DNA from: Methanobacteriota archaeon
GTDB lineage: Archaea > Thermoplasmatota > Poseidoniia > Poseidoniales > Poseidoniaceae
Assembly (NCBI GenBank): GCA_002726495.1
Contig: PBTH01000059.1
Location: 1 to 41,736 of the forward strand
DNA: 41,736 nucleotides
Direction of reading: 5' to 3'
Both the position numbers and the translations under genes were made by a program. A model generated the notes under the pieces. It saw nothing but the letters and a program-made list of their open reading frames with translations, had not been told where the DNA came from and searched no databases. Below, piece by piece: positions 35,564 to 41,736 of this stretch (position 1 is the first letter of the stretch; each line of letters opens with the position of its first letter).

Positions 35564-37114
35564 ATGGGCGGCGACATACCCAAGGTTAACATCGCTGCTC
35601 AAGACAGGGTTCTGTTGCACCTATTGCACCAGCATGAATGGGCCAACCGCTATGTTGTACCCCAGGCGATGACTCGCCCCGGAATTGCCGAAGCCTGTGC
35701 CCAGCATCCACCCAATGTGAGCAGGACCATGCGTAATTTACTGAAAGAAGGCATGGTTGAGGAACATACCCGCTCAATCCAAGGTGAAGAACGCAGGCAA
35801 AAAACATGGCAGTTAACCGAAGACGGTGAAGCATTTGCCAACGAACGCCACAAAGAACTTCGCCAAACAAAAATATTGATTCGGAATGTCGATGGTGAAC
35901 TTCTTGAGGTTCGGGCTGAAGAGGCAGATGCATATCTCCAAGCAGAATTGACACTTCTACAAATCCTGCTTCATGCACAGCACGAGGGAGTCCTAACCTA
36001 TGGCGACATTCGGTTTGGAAACATTCGCAAAGCTGTCGAAGACGGCTTGCCAGCCCCTGGGAGGCTTATGCCGTTGGTTGGAGTGCATGCGACTTACGCA
36101 ACAGCACCCCCTGTTACCCGCCCAGTCTACGGACGAGACGAAGAATTGCAAGAACTGCACAAATGGTTTGACGACCGGCGCCCTTGCATGGTGGTCCATG
36201 GTATCGCAGGGATTGGGAAATCTACGCTTGTAGCGCATTGGCTTGAACAACATATGGAGCAACATCAAAACTTGTCCGTATGCTGGTATCCGTGCCAGCC
36301 ATGGGACCAATCCTTAGGCCTTGCTACAAGCCTGTTACATCGGTTTGGAATCGATGAAGCGCACGACCCTTATCGACTGATTGAAACCCTTCCGCTCACG
36401 CCTGGTGCGGAAATGGACGTTGATGCTTGGCGAAGGCGGCTGCTTGCCTATTTGACCGATGCAAGCACAATCCGTGAGAGGTTCAAGGACCGTGCAGGAG
36501 GGCCGCCACCCTACTGGCTCATTGTTTTGGATGACATTCATCATGTTTCCAAGGAAGCGGATCATTTGCTCGGGGCCTTGCTTCAAATTGCTCAAAAGGC
36601 ACCGTTGCGCATGGTATTCATCTCACGAACAACGTTGAATGTTTACGACCGCAGAGATGTCCATATTCGGGATAATGTGAGGGAGATGCCGCTCTCAGGG
36701 CTTTCACTTGAAGCGACAGAGGCTTGGATTTCTTCACTGGATGTGGAACAAAATACTCCGATTTCCGACGTCCATGCCGCAACAGGAGGGCATCCGCTTG
36801 CTCTTGAATTATTGGAGATATATGGTCAACCAACACACCGCGATTGGTTGCGGTTCTTGGATGAAGAAATCCTCACTCGCTTGCCGAAAAAAGAAATGGA
36901 GTTGCTCTCAACACTTGCTGTTGCAACTTCACCGGTTGAATGGGAAACCTTGGCCAGCAGCACCCAATGGAACGGCCCCCCGCCCGAGAACCTGATTCAA
37001 CACGGGCTCCTTCTTGAGTTGGAACAAGGCATGTGGCTTCATGAAGCCCTCAAAGAACGCCTGTTACGAGATGTCGGAGAGCGTAAAGAAGAGCGTAAAG
37101 CCAAACTGACGTAA
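35564..37114 (+). CDS. Winged-helix STAND-type ATPase, predicted regulator
   Basis: This is a 516-residue protein from ATG 35564. An N-terminal winged helix of MarR-like form spans about 8-90 (IAAQDRVLLHLLHQ, PNVSRTMRNLLKEGMVEE, a basic wing, WQLTEDGEAFA). A linker region and a PVYGRDEELQEL entry motif follow. The P-loop ATPase has Walker A GIAGIGKST (213-221) and Walker B WLIVLDDIHH (318-327), with a sensor-type RMVFISRTT. The C-terminal part (TGGHPLALELLEIYGQ, then a helical domain) is like the GxP motif region of STAND/NB-ARC proteins. Such proteins act as nucleotide-driven switches that oligomerise on a signal. No repeat sensor domain is attached. An ATG at 35498 would add 22 residues without domain support. 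Confidence 0.85.
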   Translation: MGGDIPKVNIAAQDRVLLHLLHQHEWANRYVVPQAMTRPGIAEACAQHPPNVSRTMRNLLKEGMVEEHTRSIQGEERRQKTWQLTEDGEAFANERHKELRQTKILIRNVDGELLEVRAEEADAYLQAELTLLQILLHAQHEGVLTYGDIRFGNIRKAVEDGLPAPGRLMPLVGVHATYATAPPVTRPVYGRDEELQELHKWFDDRRPCMVVHGIAGIGKSTLVAHWLEQHMEQHQNLSVCWYPCQPWDQSLGLATSLLHRFGIDEAHDPYRLIETLPLTPGAEMDVDAWRRRLLAYLTDASTIRERFKDRAGGPPPYWLIVLDDIHHVSKEADHLLGALLQIAQKAPLRMVFISRTTLNVYDRRDVHIRDNVREMPLSGLSLEATEAWISSLDVEQNTPISDVHAATGGHPLALELLEIYGQPTHRDWLRFLDEEILTRLPKKEMELLSTLAVATSPVEWETLASSTQWNGPPPENLIQHGLLLELEQGMWLHEALKERLLRDVGERKEERKAKLT

Positions 37115-37444
37115 TCAGAAATCATCCGCTGACATCAATTCGTCAATCCACTTGAGGAGAGCCGGCTTGGGCATAGCCCCTGTTTTTTGACCAACGATGG
37201 TACCGTTACGGTACATGAAAAGTGCAGGAATGCTCCTGACACCAAGGCGGCCTGCTGTGGCGGAGTTTGCGTCCGTATCTACCTTAGCAACGAGGATGTC
37301 CCGCTCATCGGATACAGCTTGAAGAACTGGCGCAATCGCCTTGCAGGGGCTGCACCATGGCGCCCAAAAATCTACGATAACCCATTCGCTATCATTGATT
37401 GCAGCCTCGTATTCAGCGTCGGTCACGTTTCTTACTTCACCCAT
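37115..37444 (-). CDS. trxA: Thioredoxin
   Basis: This is a single-domain thioredoxin of 109 residues with active site WCSPC (C31, C34) in DFWAPWCSPCKAIAPVL. A cis-proline motif VRSIPALFMY and the GAMPKPALLKWI end of the fold are present. Serine in place of the usual glycine in WCGPC is a tolerated variation that can shift redox potential. It is a cytoplasmic reductant for disulfides. GGTGA lies 4 bases before the ATG. The stop abuts that of the STAND gene and the promoter faces that of rpe. Confidence 0.95.
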   Translation of the reverse strand: MGEVRNVTDAEYEAAINDSEWVIVDFWAPWCSPCKAIAPVLQAVSDERDILVAKVDTDANSATAGRLGVRSIPALFMYRNGTIVGQKTGAMPKPALLKWIDELMSADDF

Positions 37445-37561
37445 TGACTCACCGATTCGCCCTTGAGAAGACCCATTAAGAGCCTTTGTACTGTTGAGGA
37501 TGGGCGCTCAAGGAGCAAGCCTCATGAGACACGACCTCTTGGATGGAATTGAAGGGATTGC
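37445..37561. promoter_or_regulatory. Divergent gap trxA/rpe with a possible leader ORF
   Basis: This 117-base intergenic region holds the promoters of both neighbours. On the plus strand, a 21-codon open frame (37500-37565, protein begins MGAQGASLMRHDLL) ends in a TGA that overlaps the rpe ATG (ATGA). It has no clear ribosome-binding site, and GAAGGG for rpe lies inside it. It may be a chance frame. Confidence 0.3.
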
Positions 37562-38233
37562 ATGATTATCGCCCCAAGTGTACTCACGGCAGACTTGTCT
37601 GACCTTGCTTCAGACTGTCAAGAAGCACTTGATTCTGGCCTCAATTGGCTGCATCTCGATGTTATGGACGGTAACTTCGTCCCCAACCTTACCTTTGGCC
37701 CGCCCGTGATCCGCTCTCTAAGGAACGCGCTTGGCCCTGAGGCAATTTTTGATGCTCATTTGATGATTGAAAACGCCGAAGAGTCCTTTCAACAATACAT
37801 TGATGCTGGTTGCAACCATCTCTCAATTCACGTTGAAGCAGTAAAGCACCTTCATCGCGCTGTCACAGCAATCCGTCAAGGTGGAGCAACCGTCGGAGTC
37901 GTACTCAACCCCGGCACCCCTGTTGAGGCTGCTCTAGAAGTCCTCGAGGAACTTGACTTGGTTCTGGTCATGAGTGTTAATCCAGGATTCGGTGGTCAAT
38001 CGTTCATCTCAAGTGTAGAGCATAAAATTAGGGCGCTTTCAAAAGCCATTGACGCTCAAGTTGCGGCTGGTGGACGACCGGTACAAATTCAAGTTGATGG
38101 CGGTGTCAAATCACACAACATCGCCATGCTCCGAGAATGGGGCGTCAGCAATTGTGTTGTTGGCTCTGGATTGTTTAACGATAAGGCGACCGTGGCGGAA
38201 AATCTTGCCATCATTCATGAAGCGCTTCAGTGA
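37562..38233 (+). CDS. rpe: Ribulose-phosphate 3-epimerase
   Basis: This is a 223-residue TIM barrel with the family signatures: APSVLTADLSDL, HLDVMDGNFVPNLTFGPPVI (His33, Asp35 region), the metal-site DAHLMIENAEE, VLVMSVNPGFGGQSFI, and VDGGVKSHNI near the C-terminus. It interconverts ribulose-5-phosphate and xylulose-5-phosphate in the non-oxidative pentose phosphate pathway. GAAGGG lies 6 bases before the ATG. The downstream glycosyltransferase overlaps its 3' end or starts just after it. Confidence 0.96.
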   Translation: MIIAPSVLTADLSDLASDCQEALDSGLNWLHLDVMDGNFVPNLTFGPPVIRSLRNALGPEAIFDAHLMIENAEESFQQYIDAGCNHLSIHVEAVKHLHRAVTAIRQGGATVGVVLNPGTPVEAALEVLEELDLVLVMSVNPGFGGQSFISSVEHKIRALSKAIDAQVAAGGRPVQIQVDGGVKSHNIAMLREWGVSNCVVGSGLFNDKATVAENLAIIHEALQ

Positions 38234-39347
38234 CGGAGGGTTCACCATCAAGTTGCTCGTTGTGACCTTGCTTTACCCCTTGCCCGCCAATGTAAGCAGG
38301 GGCGTATTTGTTGAAGACCATGTCAACTTGCTACGAGAGGCGGGCCATGATGTCAAAGTTGTCAATCCATTACCTTGGATGCCAAGATTCGCTGAGGCTC
38401 GTCGCTCAACACATTCTGGTGTGGCCAAAGCCCCACGGAAATGGGTCCAAAACGAACAACCGGTTTATGCTCCGAGGTTCTTTGCACTGCCCGACCATCC
38501 TTATCCCTCGTTGACGCGGAACAATCTTCGCAGAAAGGCGAAAAGAGTTGAACGATATTTGGGTGGTTGGCGACCTGATGCGATCGTATGCCACACACTA
38601 TGGCCCGCTGCTATCCTAGCCGAAGTTTTGGCTGCACGCTGGAATATCCCATGGACAGGAATTGTGCACGGCTATGATTTCGATGTTGCCTTGGAGGACA
38701 AGGGAATGGCAAAACATGTCAAGCATGCAATCGAATCCTGTGATGCCCTGGTGTGCGTAACCGAACGTTTGAGCAACATTGCATCCGAATTGCCGAACCC
38801 GCCACTGCGCCACATGACCATCCCCTGCTCGACTGAAATTGGAACTGATTGGGCTCGTGACCTACGCACCTGGCGGGGGCGCTGGCGAAAGGACTCGCTT
38901 GACATCCTCTTCCCAGCCGACCCTCGCAGGCCAGAAAAAAGACACTTGCTCGCTCTTCAGACAGGAGAAGAGCTTGAACATAGGGGCTGGGTTGTCGGGG
39001 TAACCACCCTCAAGCAGCAACCGAGAAACATTGTTCACGACCGGATGATGGTTGCTGATGTTACTCTAATCACTTCAAAACGAGAAGCGGGGCCTTTGGT
39101 TGCAAGAGAATCGTTGTTGTGCGGCACTCCGGTTGTGAGCGTGAATGTTGGTGAAGTCTCCCAGTACCTTCCCGAGTCTTGGATTTGCGATGCGGACCCG
39201 TCTTCGCTTGCTGACGGTATTGAAAGCGCTCTGCGAAACGGATGGACCAAGGAACGCTCGGTTCATGACTCGCTTGCCTTTGCATCAAACGAAACGGTCA
39301 TCCAAGCGTGGAACGCATTGCTTTCCAGCCTCGTGGAACAAACATAA
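38217..39347 (+). CDS. Glycosyltransferase, family 4/group 1 type
   Basis: This is a GT-B glycosyltransferase of about 366-376 residues. The N-terminal Rossmann half opens IKLLVVTLLYPLPANVSRG with FVEDHVNLLREAGHDVKVV. The C-terminal half contains LDILFPADPRRPEKRH, ADVTLITSKREAGPLVARESLLCGTPVVSVNVGEV, the E-x7-E type donor-binding region of GT4 enzymes. The start is uncertain. The annotated ATG 38217 overlaps rpe by 17 bases and has no ribosome-binding site. A GGAGGG at 38235-38240 points to an ATC at 38247 or a TTG at 38253, where similar proteins begin. It is likely to act in surface glycan or glycolipid synthesis; its end overlaps the flippase by 50 bases. Confidence 0.88.
   Translation: MKRFSDGGFTIKLLVVTLLYPLPANVSRGVFVEDHVNLLREAGHDVKVVNPLPWMPRFAEARRSTHSGVAKAPRKWVQNEQPVYAPRFFALPDHPYPSLTRNNLRRKAKRVERYLGGWRPDAIVCHTLWPAAILAEVLAARWNIPWTGIVHGYDFDVALEDKGMAKHVKHAIESCDALVCVTERLSNIASELPNPPLRHMTIPCSTEIGTDWARDLRTWRGRWRKDSLDILFPADPRRPEKRHLLALQTGEELEHRGWVVGVTTLKQQPRNIVHDRMMVADVTLITSKREAGPLVARESLLCGTPVVSVNVGEVSQYLPESWICDADPSSLADGIESALRNGWTKERSVHDSLAFASNETVIQAWNALLSSLVEQT
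38235..38240 (+). promoter_or_regulatory. Ribosome-binding site of the glycosyltransferase
   Basis: GGAGGG begins two bases after the rpe stop codon. It is 6 bases before an ATC codon (38247) that would start the protein as M-KLLVVT, the classic opening of the family, and 12 bases before a TTG (38253). No ATG or GTG in frame lies in that interval. Confidence 0.5.
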
Positions 39348-40755
39348 ACAGAGGCAAACCAAACACCCACCACAGGGTATGTGTCACAAAACCAACCACG
39401 GCAAAGGTGGTACATAGCATCATCAAACCCCAATCATCACTGCGTTGGCGTACATGTTGAAACGAACCACTCATGGCCCAAGAGATGAACAGCAAGATGG
39501 TGGCAGAAAGACTGCTCGCAAGGGCGGCCCCGTAGAGACGTTGTGTTGCATTTGATGGCATGACCAGGATAAAGAGCCAACCTAAGACAACTGCGGCAGC
39601 CAAAACTAAACCGATAAATTGGGTGAATTTCCAAGAGTTCTCCCCCGCCATGAGAGCGGTATACGTCGGAGTTGCCATCAAGGTCATCGCCCAACCGAAA
39701 AGAAGTACGAAGAACAGATCGACTGCTGATGCGCCGTATGTTGTGTCCAAATACTCTGAAGGGAATGCGATGGGCGCAAATATCGCTACGATGAGAGCAC
39801 CCCCGTAGAGGCCAATTGGAAGTAATCCAAATGACATGTCAGCCGCTTTTTCCATTTCGTAGTGGTGCAGTACAGGGTCACCTCTTGATGCTCCGAGAAC
39901 TGGGAGCAAGGCCGCCCTCATTGCCGCTGGAACAACAAGTCCTGCTAACCAAGCTAACTGAGCCACATGGAAGACGGCTGCGACTTCGCTTCCTTGACTG
40001 CCTGCGACCATGAACTTTTCAATTCGTACAACATAGGGAAGTACTCCAAGTGTGATTGCAAAGGGTAAAGCTGCATAAAGCAAGGATTTGTTTGACGCCC
40101 AAGAAGGGTCAAGTGAGGTCCAATCTTCATGGCCGGTAGATGCTGGCGCACGGAACATAACCAGTGCCAGAGCAAGAAGCCAACCGATGGACGCCCCAAC
40201 AAAGAAGACGAATGTAAAAGCCACTACCGAGGTCGTTCCAATGAAGTAAAGTGCAAGGTATCCCAGTGTTGTGATGAGGCGCTCTACCACTTTAGTAACC
40301 GCCTCCATTCGCGCTTCACCCAATACTCTCAAACCGCTTCTTGGGGCGTATGATGCAACGTGAACAAGAGCAATCAATCCAGCAAAAAGCATCACTAAAA
40401 ATGGGGGATTGAGATTGATCCACTCTGCAGGCCTGAGCAAGAGCGCCAGGATGACGAAGGGGGCACTAACAAGAAGTTGCAATCGATAAATTCGCCAAAT
40501 CGCAGTTGGAACAAGTTCTGGCACGCGACCTCCGTCACGAGCAAGCAAGGTTGGAAGACCCAAGTCTATGATGAGGAAAAACGATGCAAACAGATCAATC
40601 GCTAGAACCATCCACCCGTAATGTTCAGCAAGTAAGGCATGAGTAAGTACAATTTGTCCAATAAAGGCAAGAGCAACTGCAAACAAATCAGCTCCAACAA
40701 GCCATCCTGCATCTCTGCCGCTTGAGGGTCGGCGGAGGGATGCTGAAGCGCCCAT
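39298..40755 (-). CDS. Polysaccharide/lipid flippase-like protein (Wzx/MATE-like MOP superfamily)
   Basis: This 485-residue protein has about 12-14 hydrophobic segments across its whole length, starting at DAGWLVGADLFAVALAFIGQ. Polysaccharide_synt-type features are the LGLPTLLARDG loop after the second helix and the later EKFMVAGSQGSEVAAVFHVAQ (similar to the dYLL-VGAFYSA phrase of Wzx proteins). These transport lipid-linked glycans across the membrane. It converges on the glycosyltransferase gene with a 50-base overlap, so the two are not co-transcribed, yet their functions fit together. A related exporter of the same superfamily cannot be excluded. Confidence 0.82.
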   Translation of the reverse strand: MGASASLRRPSSGRDAGWLVGADLFAVALAFIGQIVLTHALLAEHYGWMVLAIDLFASFFLIIDLGLPTLLARDGGRVPELVPTAIWRIYRLQLLVSAPFVILALLLRPAEWINLNPPFLVMLFAGLIALVHVASYAPRSGLRVLGEARMEAVTKVVERLITTLGYLALYFIGTTSVVAFTFVFFVGASIGWLLALALVMFRAPASTGHEDWTSLDPSWASNKSLLYAALPFAITLGVLPYVVRIEKFMVAGSQGSEVAAVFHVAQLAWLAGLVVPAAMRAALLPVLGASRGDPVLHHYEMEKAADMSFGLLPIGLYGGALIVAIFAPIAFPSEYLDTTYGASAVDLFFVLLFGWAMTLMATPTYTALMAGENSWKFTQFIGLVLAAAVVLGWLFILVMPSNATQRLYGAALASSLSATILLFISWAMSGSFQHVRQRSDDWGLMMLCTTFAVVGFVTHTLWWVFGLPLFMFVPRGWKAMRSTLG

Positions 40756-40882
40756 GATGCCTGCTAGCGCCCATCGCTTTCAAGACCTGCGCAGTATATT
40801 TGGCCCGGGCGTCAATCCTTAGACATCCATCCCCATATTGTGGCCGAGCCTTTGGCTCCACCAATTAGGAATCCTTCCAGCT
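40756..40882 (-). other. Gap between glutaredoxin and flippase genes
   Basis: This 127-base gap holds the flippase promoter and the 3' end of the glutaredoxin transcript. A perfect short hairpin, GAGCC-TTT-GGCTC (40846-40858), is extended by GTG/CAC outside with mismatches. It is not followed by a T-run on either strand, so a terminator role is doubtful. No tRNA fits despite the nearby ccacca. Confidence 0.3.
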
Positions 40883-41212
40883 TCAGGAGGAACGCCCTTC
40901 GTCGTACATCTGACGAAGACTTCCATCTTGCAGCATCTCAAGCGCAATGTCTGATCCGCCAATCAGTTCTCCGTGGACATAGATTTGAGGCATGGTTGGG
41001 AAGTCGGACCAAGTGCAGATTGACGGGATGGCCATTCGGTCGCTAAGTACGTTGATGGAAGCGAAATCTTCGCCGAGTTGTTGCAATACTTGTGCAGCAC
41101 GGTTTGAGAAACCGCATTGAGGTTCGCTGGGGTTTCCTTTCATGAACAATACAATGGAGTGTTCATCGACGAGGCTTTGTAATTCTTCAGGTGTCCAATT
41201 CATGTTTCTCAT
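40883..41212 (-). CDS. grxD: Monothiol glutaredoxin (CGFS type)
   Basis: This 109-residue protein has the monothiol glutaredoxin signature: KGNPSEPQCGFS (C33 in CGFS) followed by NRAAQVL. The downstream TMPQIYVHGELIGGSDIALEM is the cis-Pro and glutathione-binding loop. Such Grx4-like proteins carry 2Fe-2S clusters and often act with BolA proteins, here directly upstream. The ATG at 41212 shares ATGA with the bolA stop, which suggests coupled translation; an ATG at 41203 is the other candidate. The usual ligand, glutathione, is not widespread in archaea, so the thiol used is an open point. Confidence 0.93.
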   Translation of the reverse strand: MRNMNWTPEELQSLVDEHSIVLFMKGNPSEPQCGFSNRAAQVLQQLGEDFASINVLSDRMAIPSICTWSDFPTMPQIYVHGELIGGSDIALEMLQDGSLRQMYDEGRSS

Positions 41213-41526
41213 TCCTTCTTGTTTTGGAGGCGTCGTATGTGTACCCCTTGGCCTCCACCATGGGGGTCAAACGCAGTATCACCCGCAGTTTCTGCTTGGG
41301 CCGGCGTCATGCACTTGAGGTCAAGTGCGTGAATGGGATGTGGGATGTGTTGTTTCATCACAGCGAGAACTTGCTTCTGCCGTTGGAGTGGACGCATTCC
41401 ATCAAAGGATGGTGAAATGATTCGGACATGGAAGTGGTCGCCAGAACGGTGCAAGTCAATGACTTCTACGACAGCGTCCGGTACTGCTTTGAGCACCTCT
41501 TTTTCAATCCAAGCCGCTTCAACCAT
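41209..41526 (-). CDS. bolA: BolA-family protein
   Basis: This 105-residue protein shows the BolA fold motifs: DHFHVRIISPSFDGMRPLQRQKQV (split at about 30-52) and PIHALDLKCMTPAQAE. BolA proteins form 2Fe-2S-bridged complexes with CGFS glutaredoxins. The position of the conserved His in the RHRxV motif reads Gln here, while C72 lies in the HALxLK region; whether these change cluster binding is unknown. GAGGCG lies 6 bases before the ATG, and an in-frame stop just upstream fixes the start. It forms a two-gene unit with the glutaredoxin. Confidence 0.88.
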   Translation of the reverse strand: MVEAAWIEKEVLKAVPDAVVEVIDLHRSGDHFHVRIISPSFDGMRPLQRQKQVLAVMKQHIPHPIHALDLKCMTPAQAETAGDTAFDPHGGGQGVHIRRLQNKKE

Positions 41527-41629
41527 TTGTACGCCTCAACCCTCCGTTGGGCCACTCCATCTTTGAACCTGCGCATGGGCATCAATTTACACTGACCCGA
41601 AGGGTTGCCGGCCAGAGGCGGTCTTTTTT

Positions 41630-41736
41630 TCAAAGAGGACGTCCCACTGCGTAGCATTCCCAACCCAATGATCCAATGGCCTCAAGGTCAAGGGCGCGTC
41701 GTCCATCGTACAACATTGGTGTTGCCATATTTGGCC
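41630..41736 (-). CDS. C-terminal end of a UDP-glucose/GDP-mannose dehydrogenase-like protein (partial)
   Basis: Only the last 34 codons are in the window; the frame is open to the edge and ends in TGA at 41630-41632. The protein reads ...MATPMLYDGRRALDLEAIG and then SLGWECYAVGRPL. This closely resembles the end of the UDP-binding domain of nucleotide-sugar 6-dehydrogenases (xxDxRxxLDPxxxxxxGxxYxxxGR). These make uronic acid donors for glycans, which fits the nearby glycosyltransferase and flippase. The assignment rests on this short tail alone. The 103 bases between this stop and bolA hold no other gene. Confidence 0.55.
   Translation of the reverse strand, partial: PNMATPMLYDGRRALDLEAIGSLGWECYAVGRPL

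Noticed and set aside
40840..40864. Possible tRNA 3' end (ccacca) or terminator hairpin
   Set aside because: No acceptor, anticodon or T-arm can be formed, and the hairpin has no T-run on either strand.
1..41736. Insertion sequences, integrases or prophage
   Set aside because: No transposase, integrase, terminal inverted repeat or phage structural gene is seen anywhere in the window.

Overview
The window looks like a piece of a Marine Group II archaeal chromosome (Poseidoniales, class Poseidoniia). The information-processing genes are clearly archaeal: the large subunit of DNA polymerase D, the Fe-S primase subunit PriL, an S13-S4-S11-Rpo3 cluster, the pterin enzyme MptE and a pantoate kinase. 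Beside them sit bacterial- or eukaryote-like parts: a leucyl-tRNA synthetase with a bacterial core, a glycerolipid-type acyltransferase, a monothiol glutaredoxin/BolA pair and a Sco copper chaperone. There are also very large secreted proteins rich in Asp/Gly calcium-binding repeats. The lineage is inferred from this combination, not from a database search.

Layout. 1-3.1 kb: a 5'-truncated Sco-like membrane protein, tRNA-Ser(TGA) one base after its stop, and a lipoprotein. 3.1-7.2 kb: a lipid kinase, RibD, an unrecognised protein with its zinc-ribbon partner, and a CBS protein. 7.2-12.8 kb: a leftward unit priL - acyltransferase - DUF373, then rightward mptE and a small membrane protein. 12.8-19 kb: the PolD large subunit leftward, then pyrE and a THUMP-like methyltransferase rightward. 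19-22.7 kb: rps13-rps4-rps11-rpo3, then pantoate kinase. 22.6-26.4 kb: a CDIN1-like TPD nuclease diverging from an 898-residue surface protein. 26.4-29.3 kb: leuS. 29.4-37.1 kb: a membrane-tethered two-wHTH regulator downstream of a seven-blade WD40/Asp-repeat surface protein, with a wHTH-STAND ATPase transcribed divergently. 37.1-41.7 kb: thioredoxin, rpe, a glycosyltransferase, a flippase, a glutaredoxin-BolA pair, and the 3' end of a nucleotide-sugar dehydrogenase.

The genome is very compact. All eight convergent gene pairs either overlap or leave at most one base between stop codons. First genes of transcription units often have an AT-rich box about 25-30 bases before the start, which suggests leaderless or short-leader mRNAs. 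Several downstream genes, and some first genes, have clear Shine-Dalgarno sequences.

The most unusual items are four. (1) A Sco thioredoxin fold appears split by about 290 residues of inserted repeats and an EGF-like segment. (2) The region at 29.4-37.1 kb looks like a surface-sensing module: a multi-domain extracellular protein fused through one membrane segment to two winged helices, next to a calcium-repeat propeller protein and a STAND regulator. (3) LeuRS is a chimera with a bacterial catalytic/editing core and an archaeal C-terminal domain. (4) Convergent genes meet stop codon to stop codon.
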